A stretch of 64,000 nucleotides of DNA from Candidatus Accumulibacter conexus (GCA_017592775.1 JAGFNJ010000028.1:1-64000); one strand, 5' to 3'. Shown: positions 50,861 to 59,298, counted from the first letter of the stretch. Notes: generated by a model not told the origin, from the letters alone. Program-made: numbers and translations.

Positions 50861-51763
50861 TCAGCTCGACCCCGGCGGCAGCAACCCGCGCAGCGTGGCT
50901 CCGCCCGGATAACGCAGGTCGTCAACCCGCCAGTTGGAACCCTCGCGCAACAGCAGCACCTCCACCTCCCAATCCCGCGAGCCGTCGCCGAACCGGATGG
51001 GAACGCTGGCGCGCGTGCCATCGATGCGCGCACGTCCCGCTACGAAGCGTTCGGGGTATTCCTGCGAATCGGTGAAGGGGTCGCCGTTGATCGGCGGCGC
51101 CTCGTCCTGCGGCCGCGGCCGCTTGAACCAATCGGCGATGGCGCCGCGCAGGCCAGCCGTCAGGTAGGCGCGCTTGCGCGCGACCGAGGCGGGATTGAAA
51201 GCCATGTCGCCGGTCATGTGGCGACGCAGCAGGTCCACCGTCGTCGCCTCGGGCGAGTCCGCTGCCGCGGCGCGGGTCAGCGTCCACACCACGTTGTCGA
51301 GACCGAGCAGCGCCCTGCCGGATGCGATCAGGTGGTAGTCGAAGATTCCACCGTCGCAGCTCACCCGCAGGCTCAGCAGCGGCAGATGCGCGATCCCGAG
51401 CGCGCGCGCGGCCTGCTCGGCGGGCGGCGGCAGGCTGCCCTGGAACAGACCCGGCGCCGGCGTCAGGACGAATTCGTAGCGCGCCACCGCACAGGCGAGC
51501 GGCTCAGGCCCTTCGACCCGCTTCGCGGTGAAGCGCAGCGACTTGCCCGCCAACCCGCGATCCGGCGGCAGGCTGGTCTTCGCCGGCGCCCAGGGCGCGA
51601 CCACGCCGCGCTCGATGTGCCACTCCGCCTGCGGCGGCCAGGCCTCGAAAGCCCCGACGCCGTGCGACGCCAGGAACAGGAATGACGCCACGACCGTGCA
51701 CCGGACGCCACGCCAGCGCCGCGGCAACGCACGCGGCAGTGCACCGCCTCCGCCATTCCTCAT
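50861..51763 (-). CDS. exported protein of unknown function, DUF3828-like end
   Basis: A 300-residue protein with a signal peptide (basic start, then TVVASFLFLASHGVGAF) and an AAGGAG ribosome site. The mature part has paired cysteines (ACAVARYEF, RVSCDGGIFDY). The C-terminal 100 residues, with PFTDSQEYPERFVAGRARI and WRVDDLRYPGG, resemble DUF3828 lipoproteins. Probably periplasmic. Its function is unknown. Confidence 0.72.
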   Translation of the reverse strand: MRNGGGGALPRALPRRWRGVRCTVVASFLFLASHGVGAFEAWPPQAEWHIERGVVAPWAPAKTSLPPDRGLAGKSLRFTAKRVEGPEPLACAVARYEFVLTPAPGLFQGSLPPPAEQAARALGIAHLPLLSLRVSCDGGIFDYHLIASGRALLGLDNVVWTLTRAAAADSPEATTVDLLRRHMTGDMAFNPASVARKRAYLTAGLRGAIADWFKRPRPQDEAPPINGDPFTDSQEYPERFVAGRARIDGTRASVPIRFGDGSRDWEVEVLLLREGSNWRVDDLRYPGGATLRGLLPPGSS

Positions 51764-51976
51764 CGTCGGACTCCTTTCGCCATCCCCATCGAGCAGCGGA
51801 TAATAACCCGGACGGTTCCGGCTTCCGGCGCCGTAAAGCCGGCGCACTGCCGGGCCAGCCCCCCTCCCGCGGCGCCGCATCACCGCACGGGGATGTTGCG
51901 GCACGGACAAGCGGCCGGCCCGATGATCCACATTCGACTGCATTCCGGGCAGTCTGCTCGGGTAGCGGGAGACGCC

Positions 51977-52858
51977 ATGCTGGACAAGAACCTGTTGTTC
52001 GTGACCCTCCCCCTCCTGCTCGTTTCGGGGCTGGCGCTGGTGAAGGGCATCGCTCGGCTGATCGCGGCATCACGGGTCGACGAGCTGGCGAAACTGCCGC
52101 TCGCCAGCGGCGGGACGGTGGACATCCGGGAAGCGGGAGAAGTGGTTCTTTCGCTGCGTGGCAAGATCGGCAGCACGGCCTTCGCCGGGGCATCGTTCGC
52201 CTTGCACGACGCCGCCGGCAAGGCGGTGCCGTCACGCATGATCGTGGCCCGTTCGCTGCGCTCGGGCCTGGACGGCGAAACCACCCTCGCCGTGCGCCGC
52301 TTCGCGATCCCCGCGCCGGGCCGGCATCGGCTGCAGGCCTCGGGCTTCGACCCGGAACGGATCGACGGCAACAACCGCCTGGTGCTCGCCAGGCCCGGCG
52401 GCACGCCGCTGATCCTGAGCGTGCTGTGGGTGGTGACCGCCGCGATCGCGTTGCTCGCCAGCCTCGTCTTCTCGGCCTTTTCGGCCTTCGCCCAGCCGGC
52501 AGCGGCCGGCGTTTCGGTGCCGGCCGTGGGCAGCCCCGCGCGCACCGCGATCCTCGACGCGGTGCGGAGCGAACTGCGACTGGCCAGCGACGGCGGTAGC
52601 CGGTTCAAGGTCTTCCACCTGAAGACCGCCGGCGCCTGGGCCTACTTCGAAGGCAACGAGATCGTCCACGTCGCGGGTCGCGAGTGGCAGGAGACCGATC
52701 TGACGGTGAAGGCCCTGCTGCGCGAGGAGGACGGGCGCTGGCGGGTGCGCGCACTGTGGAGCCTGCCCGGCAACGAACGCCTGCCGCTGCGGCAGTTCGA
52801 GCGCCGGATCGGCGACTTGCGGGCGCGCTGGCAACTGCCGGCAGGGCTGCTTCCGTAG
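51977..52858 (+). CDS. membrane protein of unknown function
   Basis: A 293-residue protein with an N-terminal membrane helix (LLFVTLPLLLVSGLALV), an extracytoplasmic beta domain (about 30-150), a second helix (LSVLWVVTAAIALLASLVFS near 155) and a C-terminal soluble part ending in an Arg/Leu-rich stretch. The last part (FKVFHLKTAGAWAYFEGNE, WQETDLTVKALLREEDGRW) looks like a small DUF3828/NTF2-like module, similar in style to the divergent neighbour. A GGGAG ribosome site supports the start. Confidence 0.7.
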   Translation: MLDKNLLFVTLPLLLVSGLALVKGIARLIAASRVDELAKLPLASGGTVDIREAGEVVLSLRGKIGSTAFAGASFALHDAAGKAVPSRMIVARSLRSGLDGETTLAVRRFAIPAPGRHRLQASGFDPERIDGNNRLVLARPGGTPLILSVLWVVTAAIALLASLVFSAFSAFAQPAAAGVSVPAVGSPARTAILDAVRSELRLASDGGSRFKVFHLKTAGAWAYFEGNEIVHVAGREWQETDLTVKALLREEDGRWRVRALWSLPGNERLPLRQFERRIGDLRARWQLPAGLLP

Positions 52859-52904
52859 GCGATCATGCAAGCGGGCGAGCGGGCGACGGATGGAGGGCGA
52901 GGCG

Positions 52905-53705
52905 ATGAGGGCAGCAGGGCAGCGGCATTCGCGGGGCATGCGGGCCAGCGACCGGTGGCGCCGCGGAATGGCGGCGGTGGCGATGTGGATGGCGGCGGTG
53001 GCGATGTGGATGGCGGCGGTGGCGGCACTGGCGGCTGAACCGAGCGTGCAGCAAGCCCTCCTCAAGGCGATCGCCGCGGGCGACGTGGACGCGGCGCGTG
53101 CGGCGGTGACGCGCGGCGCCGACCTCAACGCCGCCGGCCCCTTCCAGCGCACGCCGCTGCACGCGGCCGCCAAGGGTGTGGCCACGCCCCTCCTCGAATG
53201 GATGCTGGCGCAGGGCGTGAACCCGGACGCGCGTGATGGCGATGGGCGAACGCCGCTGCATCTCGCCAACCAGACATCGGCGGTGATTCTCCTGCGCCAC
53301 CAGGCGGACGCACGCCTCACCGACCGCCAGGGCAACACCGCCCTGCATGTCGCCGCCGAAGACAGCCGGGGAATGTGCCGGCTGCTCGTCCAGGCCGGCG
53401 TGCCGGTGAACGCCCGCAACGCGTCCGGCCTCACTCCCCTGCATTTCGCCGTACTGGCGGGCAAGACGCAGGTCGCCGAAGAACTCGTCGCCCTGGGCGC
53501 CGACGTCAACGCGCGGACGGTCGCCGGGTACTCGTACAAGCCGTCCTTCGTCGGCTGGGACGTGCAGGGCATGGAGAGCGGCGTGCCCGCCGGCGCGACA
53601 CCGGTCTCGCTGGCGCATCAGCAGCACCGGAAGAACCGATGGGTGAGTGGCGACCGCTACGCGGAACTGGCCGAATACCTGATCAGCAAGGGCGCCGTGG
53701 AATGA
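52905..53705 (+). CDS. exported ankyrin-repeat protein
   Basis: A 266-residue protein with a signal-like hydrophobic N-terminus made of a repeated MAAVAMW unit. It is followed by about five ankyrin repeats (RTPLHAAAKGVATPLLEWML, RTPLHLANQTSAVILLRH, NTALHVAAEDSRGMCRLLV, LTPLHFAVLAGKTQVAEELV). Likely periplasmic and involved in protein contacts. A GGAGGGCGAGG ribosome site favours the drawn start; Met codons lie 15 bases upstream and inside the hydrophobic part. Confidence 0.78.
   Translation: MRAAGQRHSRGMRASDRWRRGMAAVAMWMAAVAMWMAAVAALAAEPSVQQALLKAIAAGDVDAARAAVTRGADLNAAGPFQRTPLHAAAKGVATPLLEWMLAQGVNPDARDGDGRTPLHLANQTSAVILLRHQADARLTDRQGNTALHVAAEDSRGMCRLLVQAGVPVNARNASGLTPLHFAVLAGKTQVAEELVALGADVNARTVAGYSYKPSFVGWDVQGMESGVPAGATPVSLAHQQHRKNRWVSGDRYAELAEYLISKGAVE
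52968..53030 (+). repeat. three tandem 21-bp units inside the ankyrin gene signal sequence
   Basis: The unit ATGGCGGCGGTGGCGATGTG(G) occurs twice exactly and a third time with changes at its end. It encodes MAAVAMW repeated. Copy number changes would lengthen or shorten the signal helix in steps of seven residues without shifting the frame. Confidence 0.75.
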
Positions 53706-53783
53706 AGCGCGTTCGTGCGCGACGTGGAGACCAATGCTTGCACGCGATATCGGGCCCTGCTACGCTTCTGGTCACACAGATGA

Positions 53784-54034
<251 letters not shown>

Positions 54035-54035
<1 letters not shown>

Positions 54036-54073
54036 TGCTGTACCTCGAGCGCGGGCGTTTGCCACCCCGCTGA
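54035..54073 (+). pseudogene. remnant of the cognate toxin start
   Basis: The frame MLYLERGRLPPR begins at an ATG overlapping the antitoxin stop, in the usual toxin position, then stops. MLYL is a common VapC start. No further PIN motifs were found in the following 150 bases. Confidence 0.35.
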
Positions 54074-54184
54074 CCACATGTCCCGTTGGCAGTTGCCAAC
54101 ACGGATCGCTGGACCTGGCCGGAGATCCTGCCGCGCCGGCCCATCCTCCTGCCTGGACACCCCTGCCGCCGCCAGTGATTCCGC

Positions 54185-54592
54185 TCAAGCTCCTGCAGCA
54201 CGCCGCCGGCGCGCGGCCCACCATGCCAGCGGCGCGGCGAGGAGAAAGGCCACTCCCTGCAGGACGGGTGTCAGGACGACGCCGATGGCGCTCTGCGCGT
54301 CCGGGTGCCAGTAGATCGCATCCACCAGCACGTAGAGGCCGCCGACGACCACCAGCGCGACGGCAACACACCACGGCAGCACGGGTTGTCCGCGGCGCTG
54401 CAGGGCGAGCAGCAGCCCCGCCAGCGCCGCATGCGGCACCGTCAGCCAGAGCACCAGGAACGCAAACGCGCCGGCGCTGGTCGGCTGCAGCTTGACGACG
54501 AAGAAAAGCGAGACGCCGACGCCCGCCAGGAGCACCAGCAGGGTCAGCCGCAGCGGCCCGCTTGCCGACCGCGCCGCCCCATCAGCCGCCAT
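54185..54592 (-). CDS. four-helix membrane protein of unknown function
   Basis: A 135-residue protein with four predicted membrane helices (about 15-35, 42-63, 72-92, 103-125) and a basic C-terminal tail WWAARRRRAAG. It overlaps the end of the following META-like gene by 11 bp, suggesting that the two are co-transcribed. No family is recognised. Confidence 0.65.
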   Translation of the reverse strand: MAADGAARSASGPLRLTLLVLLAGVGVSLFFVVKLQPTSAGAFAFLVLWLTVPHAALAGLLLALQRRGQPVLPWCVAVALVVVGGLYVLVDAIYWHPDAQSAIGVVLTPVLQGVAFLLAAPLAWWAARRRRAAGA

Positions 54593-55718
54593 ACACCAGC
54601 GGCTCGGGAATCTCGAAGTGCTCCTCGCCGTTGAAGCTCACCCGCCAGCCGCGTTCGTTGCGTGTGAAGCTCATCGCCTGCGGTGCGTCCGCCGCCTTCG
54701 GCTCGCCCTTGACGAAGAGGATGCGCCGCTGGCGGTCGCCATCCCAGCGCAGCTCGACCGTCGCCGTGCCGTCGAAGCCGCGCCGCACGACCAGAGCCTC
54801 GCAGGTGCGCGCCTGCGAGTACAGCGGTTCGCATGGCGTCGTCGTACTGGCGTGATGGCGGGTACCGGGCAGCACGGCATCGGTCGCCGCCGGCACCGGC
54901 TTGAGCGGTGTTCCGGTGACGCCGATCGACAGCGTGAAGTCGCTCGCCTCGTTGCGGCGCGCGGCTGCGCGGTACAGGAACACGCGAATCGTGTAGACGC
55001 CGTCATCCGGCAACAGTCCGTCGAAGCGGTTGCCGATCTGCTCGCCGATCGCCATCGCTGCATCGCGCGACGCGGGCGGCAGCAGGTTGAAGTAGGTCGC
55101 GCCGTTGCTGGCCTTGAGGCTCACCGTCATGCGCTGGCCGGCACCGGCGAGCAGTTCGTGGTCAATGTACTGGCGGCCGACGATGCGCTCGCGAAGCACG
55201 GCCGAACTGCTGCCCTTGCCAAACTGCACGCGCCTGACGATGCGCTCGCTGTCCCCGGCGGCGGCGGCGCCGGTCATCGGTCGCAGCGGCGCCCACTCGT
55301 AGATGCCGCCGTCGGCCAGCAGCGAGAGGTAGAGCTTGCCATCCTTGAGCAGGTACGAACGGACATGCACCAGGTCGCGCGCGATGCGCTCGTCGAGATG
55401 CGGCGGCGGGCACATCGCGCGCGTCGCGGCGATCGGGCCAAATGTCAGCGCGCCGGACGACCCGTCGCCGGCCGCTTGCACCTGGTAAGTACCGTTGCCG
55501 CGGTTGCAGTCGAGGCGCAGTGCGGCACGCCCGTCGCGCCCGAACTCGAGCCTGAATCGGCCCGGCTCGTGCACGCGGGTGGTGCCCTGTGCGTCATCCA
55601 TCGACTGGATGGCGAGCAACTGCCACGACGTTCCCGCCAGTTCGTAGCCGCCCGCGATGGCGACCGCCGGCAAGGCGGCCAGCAGCAGCCCGCCGATCAA
55701 CGAATGCCGGCCGCTCAT
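54582..55718 (-). CDS. exported protein with META/HslJ-like domain and a shared C-terminal domain
   Basis: A 378-residue exported protein. The signal peptide ends near AVAIAGG. Residues about 25-140 (LAGTSWQLLAIQSMDD, LRLDCNRGNGTYQV, MCPPPHLDERIARDL) match the META/HslJ family. A middle beta domain (GQRMTVSLKASNGATYFNLL) resembles inhibitor or pre-peptidase domains. The last 85 residues, from CEPLYSQARTCEALVVRRG to FEIPEPLVYGG, are similar to the end of the next upstream gene. It overlaps that gene by 4 bp. Confidence 0.75.
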   Translation of the reverse strand: MSGRHSLIGGLLLAALPAVAIAGGYELAGTSWQLLAIQSMDDAQGTTRVHEPGRFRLEFGRDGRAALRLDCNRGNGTYQVQAAGDGSSGALTFGPIAATRAMCPPPHLDERIARDLVHVRSYLLKDGKLYLSLLADGGIYEWAPLRPMTGAAAAGDSERIVRRVQFGKGSSSAVLRERIVGRQYIDHELLAGAGQRMTVSLKASNGATYFNLLPPASRDAAMAIGEQIGNRFDGLLPDDGVYTIRVFLYRAAARRNEASDFTLSIGVTGTPLKPVPAATDAVLPGTRHHASTTTPCEPLYSQARTCEALVVRRGFDGTATVELRWDGDRQRRILFVKGEPKAADAPQAMSFTRNERGWRVSFNGEEHFEIPEPLVYGG

Positions 55719-56353
55719 CCGCCGAAGATCGCCGCTTCGGGAATCTCGTAGCGCTCGTGGCCGGCGCGGATCCTGAACAGGTCGGCTTCCTTGCTCGCCT
55801 TGAAAGTCATGTCGCCGTCGGCCTGGCTCAGGTCGGCACCGATGGCCTTGCCTTTCTCGAAGAAGATGCTGCGCTTGCGTCCATCGGGCAGGCTGACCGT
55901 GAGGGTCGCCGTTCCCTGCCCCGCGCGCTCGACCGAGAACGGGCACTGCCCCATCGGCTGCCCCTTGGCCTGGGCACAAGGAATGCTGCCGGTAGCGGTG
56001 CCGCCGGCATGGGCTGGCTGCCCGCCAGCGGCGCCAGCGCCGCTGGCGTTCTCGAAACCGGTCACCGTGCACACGCCGTTGGCCCTGCCCTTGCCCGTAT
56101 AAAGGACATCGGGCGCCCGACCGGGGTTGTTGGTCACCGAGATGGTGATGTAGCCGGCCTTGAAGTCGTAGGCATTGTCGTCGTACTTCTTGACCCGGGC
56201 TTTCTGGCCGTTGATGTAAACCACGCCGCTGCGACCGGCATCGACGTTGATGTCGGTCGGGCAGGTGGCGACGAACACCGGCATCGCCGCATGGGCCGAG
56301 GTAGCCACCGCGGCGGCGGCGATGGCGAGCAGTTGGCGGATCATCGAAGTCAT
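55715..56353 (-). CDS. exported protein sharing its C-terminal domain with the next gene
   Basis: A 212-residue protein with a signal peptide (LLAIAAAAVATSAHA) and a mature N-terminal beta domain. A Gly/Ala linker leads to a C-terminal domain starting near IPCAQAKGQPMGQCPFSVER and ending YEIPEAAIFGG. That domain matches the downstream neighbour in spacing (Cys pair, GTATL, FF-KG, F-K, YEIPE, GG). Its function is unknown. Confidence 0.7.
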   Translation of the reverse strand: MTSMIRQLLAIAAAAVATSAHAAMPVFVATCPTDINVDAGRSGVVYINGQKARVKKYDDNAYDFKAGYITISVTNNPGRAPDVLYTGKGRANGVCTVTGFENASGAGAAGGQPAHAGGTATGSIPCAQAKGQPMGQCPFSVERAGQGTATLTVSLPDGRKRSIFFEKGKAIGADLSQADGDMTFKASKEADLFRIRAGHERYEIPEAAIFGG

Positions 56354-56378
56354 GGATGTTCTCCCGGTCGATTGTGGT

Positions 56379-57197
56379 TCAGGTGCAGTTGCCTGCGGTG
56401 AGGTTCTCGATGCGCTTGATGCGGCCCTCCTTGGTCACCGATTGCACGCACTGGCGGGTGTTCACGTTCCACCAGGTGACGAAGGACTTGTCGTCCCTCT
56501 TGTAGCCGCCGGTGTCGGTGAAACCGCGCGCGCGCAGTTGCGAATCGGCGCTGGCCGCATTGACGCCGATCAGGTCGTCGAGCGACACGTACGACTGGTA
56601 GCCGCTGTGGTAGCCGCTGTTCGAGCGATACCTCGTCTCCTCGTCACGCTTTCTCTGCCCGGTGTTGTAGCCGTCGGAGTAGGCGCTGCTGTTCTGGTAG
56701 TTGTGGTAGCGCTCGTGGTGCAGGCCGTCGCGATAGCCACGCTCGAATTCCGCCGTGCTCCTTTCGTCCTGGCCGTGCTTCTCGTCGCGCTGGTGCGACT
56801 TGCTGGCGAGCAATGCGATGCCGATGAGCGCCGCCGCACCGATGGCGACCGCAGCGCCCGTGCTCATGCCGGAGTCCTTGTCAGCGGGCTCCTTCTGGTT
56901 GCAGTCCATCGCCACGGTCGTTGCCACCGCCAGCACCTTGCGGTCGTCGTCCTGCATCCGGATGCAGGTCTTCGACGACTGTTGCCACCAGTACGACCAG
57001 CTCCGGTTGTTGTGCCAGTCGCTCTGGATCAGCGTGTAGCCGCGCAAACCCATCTGCTCCCTGGCCCACTCGGCACTCTGGTAGTTCAGGTCGGCCAGGT
57101 CGCCGGGCGCCGGTCCGGCCATCACCGGGCCGCAGGCCAGCGTGAACGCGACGCCGACGGCAATCGTCCGGCGCACGAAGCTTTGCGATTCTCTCAT
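56379..57197 (-). CDS. exported protein with duplicated WW-Cys module
   Basis: A 272-residue protein with a signal peptide (TIAVGVAFTLACGPVMAG). Residues about 33-100 (LADLNYQSAEWAREQMGLRG, SYWWQQSSKTCIRMQ, AMDCNQ) and 205-272 (LDDLIGVNAASADSQLRARG, VTWWNVNTRQCVQSV, AGNCT) are two copies of one module. Between them lie a membrane helix (AAVAIGAAALIGIALLAS) and a Tyr/Asp/Arg-rich spacer. It appears anchored with one module on each end of the helix, or with the helix acting as a hairpin. No known family. Confidence 0.7.
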   Translation of the reverse strand: MRESQSFVRRTIAVGVAFTLACGPVMAGPAPGDLADLNYQSAEWAREQMGLRGYTLIQSDWHNNRSWSYWWQQSSKTCIRMQDDDRKVLAVATTVAMDCNQKEPADKDSGMSTGAAVAIGAAALIGIALLASKSHQRDEKHGQDERSTAEFERGYRDGLHHERYHNYQNSSAYSDGYNTGQRKRDEETRYRSNSGYHSGYQSYVSLDDLIGVNAASADSQLRARGFTDTGGYKRDDKSFVTWWNVNTRQCVQSVTKEGRIKRIENLTAGNCT

Positions 57198-57394
57198 GAG
57201 GGTCTCCGGGTTGGTTCGCTGCGCCCGCCGGGTCTGGCGCCACGTAGGGAATGAATGGGCGCGCCATGATACCGCGGGTCATCCTGCGGATGAAGACTGC
57301 GGCACCGCGGTGGGCGAACAACAGCGTGACCCCCAGACCGGAACGACGCCGGCCTCCTGATGAACGGCGCACGCCACCAGGCCAACATCCGGCG

Positions 57395-57889
57395 TCAGTT
57401 GCCGATGTGCATCTGGTACTTCGCCCCGTTGGCGAAGGAACAGGTACCGGCACCCTTGTACGGTGTGCTCATCTGGTACTCGCACGACATGTACATGCCG
57501 CGCGGCGAGTAGGCGCTGGCAACACCGCGGCGGTCGTCGTCCGAGACACGCGTCGCCTCGCCATTCAGGACTTCGCCTTCGTAGTCCACCACGAAGCGGC
57601 CCTTGCCGGTCATCATGTTCGTCACGCTGCCACTGACGACGCCCGTCCTGGTGGCCATGTCATTGGCCGGATAGAGACGTACCGACAGGGTTGCCGGGGC
57701 ACCGGGCTTGCCCGCCGCGGTAGCTGGGACCGAACCGGGCGGTGGCGCCACCGGGTAGTAGCCATAGTAGGTCGTTCCGTCAGGCGCCGTGGCGGGTACC
57801 ACGTAACACGCTGTCACGAGCAGCGAGCCGACGGTGACTGCCACCACCGCGACCGCGCATCGACGGTTGTCGCCTCGTCCATTCATCAT
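57395..57889 (-). CDS. small lipoprotein of unknown function
   Basis: A 164-residue lipoprotein. The signal VAVTVGSLLVTAC ends with a good lipobox (LVTAC). The mature part is Pro/Tyr-rich at first (YYGYYPVAPPPGS) and then a beta domain with RLYPANDMATRTGVVSGSVTN and a Cys pair (MSCEYQM, GTCSFANG). A GGAGGAACAG ribosome site fixes the start. Outer or inner membrane placement cannot be told. Confidence 0.72.
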   Translation of the reverse strand: MMNGRGDNRRCAVAVVAVTVGSLLVTACYVVPATAPDGTTYYGYYPVAPPPGSVPATAAGKPGAPATLSVRLYPANDMATRTGVVSGSVTNMMTGKGRFVVDYEGEVLNGEATRVSDDDRRGVASAYSPRGMYMSCEYQMSTPYKGAGTCSFANGAKYQMHIGN

Positions 57890-58033
57890 CTGTTCCTCCA
57901 AGGAGAGACGGTCACCCGGATGCGGCGACCGAAGTCGGCATCGTAGCATGATGCACGGGAGCGCTCGCGCCACGCCTTCTCCGGCCTCGCTGGCCTTCTC
58001 TGGCCGTCTCTGGCCGTCTCTGGCGGCAGCGGC
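57890..58033. repeat. spacer with short tandem TGGCCGTCTC units
   Basis: The decamer TGGCCGTCTC occurs about three to four times with small changes around 57991-58024. No gene is seen. The units stand directly before the dnaE2-like remnant. Confidence 0.4.
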
Positions 58034-58228
58034 GCCGTACCGGACTGCCTGGCGCTCTGGGTCGCCGAGCCGGGCGACAGCGCCGACGATGGTCGCTGGC
58101 TGGCGCAGTGCTTTCCGGCGCGCGCCTGGCTCGCCGTCGGGCTGCATTGCGGCGCCGATGACGCGCAGCGGCTGGCCGACCTGCTGGCACTGGCGAGCGC
58201 CAGCGGCCTGCCGGCGGTCGCCGCCGGT
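58034..58228 (+). pseudogene. fragment of an error-prone DNA polymerase (DnaE2/ImuC)
   Basis: Sixty-five codons read VPDCLALWVAEPGDS, RWLAQCFPARAWLAVGLHCG and DDAQRLADLLALA, ending GLPAVAAG. This matches the PHP-domain region of DnaE2 polymerases, where the next residues are normally DVHMHVRRRR. The frame has no start and diverges afterwards, so it is a small relic of a mutagenesis gene. Confidence 0.5.
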
Positions 58229-58397
58229 GTCAACAGCGGCCAAGAGCCGCGGAGATCTGGCGCGCCAAGAAATCGGGCACGAAAACTGCCGGCCTGGAGC
58301 CGGGTCAAGGGCGGGCGCCAGGCCGGCACACCAAACCCTTGACGCGGCGGAATGACGGGTACGCTGCGGCAAGGCTGCGAGCGCGGCACTTTCGCGC
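58229..58397. other. short unassigned spacer
   Basis: Sequence between two gene remnants. No coding signal was recognised. Confidence 0.4.
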
Positions 58398-58664
58398 TTA
58401 CAGCCATGCTGACCCGCGCTGTTCGCCGCCAGAATTCCGCGGTTCTTCACCGCCACCAACAAGGCCTGCATCCTTGGCGACCTGGCTCATGCCCTTGGCC
58501 CGGGCAATGTCTCCGAGTGCCTTGGCGATACCTGCTGCATCATCCGGCGCCTCCTCGAGCCAGGCGTCGAGGTACGCTGCCATCTCTTCGGGTGTGCGCA
58601 GATGTTCAGCGACATCGTAGGGCGTCGCGCGTGTCTTGGTGGACTTGCTTGCGGCACGGGGCAT
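58398..58664 (-). CDS. addiction-module antidote of the HigA-like type, truncated
   Basis: The first 68 residues, including TPYDVAEHLRTPEEMAAYLD, DDAAGIAKALGDIARAKGMS and QVAKDAGL, match the putative addiction-module antidotes paired with RelE-like toxins. Normally the helix-turn-helix continues with SREGLY-type residues. Here the frame turns into VGGGEEPRNSGGEQRGSAWL and stops. The DNA-binding part is therefore incomplete and the product is probably non-functional. Confidence 0.65.
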   Translation of the reverse strand: MPRAASKSTKTRATPYDVAEHLRTPEEMAAYLDAWLEEAPDDAAGIAKALGDIARAKGMSQVAKDAGLVGGGEEPRNSGGEQRGSAWL

Positions 58665-58670
58665 GGCGTA

Positions 58671-58766
58671 CTACTCCTTGAAATTCCTGGCCAGCTTGAT
58701 GGCCAACCGGATGTCCTTCGACTGGCTTGACTTGTCGCCCCCGAACAGCAGAAGCAACAGCCTGGT
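58671..58766 (-). pseudogene. C-terminal fragment of the RelE/HigB-like toxin
   Basis: The frame GTRLLLLLFGGDKSSQSKDI then RLAIKLARNFKE equals the end of RelE-superfamily toxins that precede such antidotes. The N-terminal two-thirds is missing and is replaced by the attC-like palindrome. The stop is 6 bp before the antidote start, the normal arrangement. Confidence 0.6.
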
Positions 58767-58776
58767 TCCGTGCGAG

Positions 58777-58872
58777 GCCTGACATAGAGGTGAGGGGCAA
58801 CCGAAGCGCGAAGCGCGGAGGGAACCAAAAAGCGCAGCTTCTTGGCTGTCCCGCTCGACCGCCATGTTATGC
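58777..58872 (-). mobile_element. attC-like recombination site of an integron cassette
   Basis: On the reverse strand the 96-bp element begins GCATAAC, ends GTCAGGC and folds as an imperfect palindrome. The left arm, ATGGCGGTCGAGCGGGACAG, pairs broadly with the right arm GGTTGCCCCTCACCTCTATG. Both outer boxes are one base off the RYYYAAC/GTTRRRY core sites. It overlaps the stop codon of the acetyltransferase, exactly where a cassette attC sits. Confidence 0.6.
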
Positions 58873-59274
58873 ATTTGCAAGCCTCATAAGCTTGATTTCG
58901 CCAACATTGGCGGAGAAGCCGTGCTTTTCGTAGAACGATAACATTTCGGGAAAACAATAAAGCTCAAAGTGCCTAACCGATTTTAAGTGCTCGTGATTCT
59001 TGACGAGTGAGAGCATTTTATTGCCAAGCCCTTTGCCCCTTTCGGATTGCGCAACTATCACGTCGAAAATGAGTGCTTTGAATGTGAAATCAGTCAGTAC
59101 GCGCACGAAGCCAATCAAGTCATCGTTTTCTGAGGCGATGCCAATGCAAAGTTGAGAACCCAAAACGCACTTTTTTGTGTCTTCAAGAGAGCGTCCACGA
59201 GTCCACCATTCACCTTGATACAGAACGTGTAGCTGTTCAATGTGTTTCTCGCTGAATTCACAGATGACTTTCAT
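58867..59274 (-). CDS. GNAT-family acetyltransferase, probable gene cassette
   Basis: A 135-residue N-acetyltransferase. The acetyl-CoA loop is IVAQSERGKGLGNKML, preceded by GFVRVLTDFTFKALIFDV and followed by the ending FYEKHGFSANVG. Base composition is far more AT-rich than all neighbours, a clear sign of transfer. It is followed by an attC-like site, so it looks like a mobile cassette. The substrate is unknown. The start MKVICEFSEKH was chosen because upstream frame enters the group II intron remnant. Confidence 0.88.
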   Translation of the reverse strand: MKVICEFSEKHIEQLHVLYQGEWWTRGRSLEDTKKCVLGSQLCIGIASENDDLIGFVRVLTDFTFKALIFDVIVAQSERGKGLGNKMLSLVKNHEHLKSVRHFELYCFPEMLSFYEKHGFSANVGEIKLMRLANA

Positions 59275-59298
59275 GTGGCCAAGCGTTTCAAGATGCAC

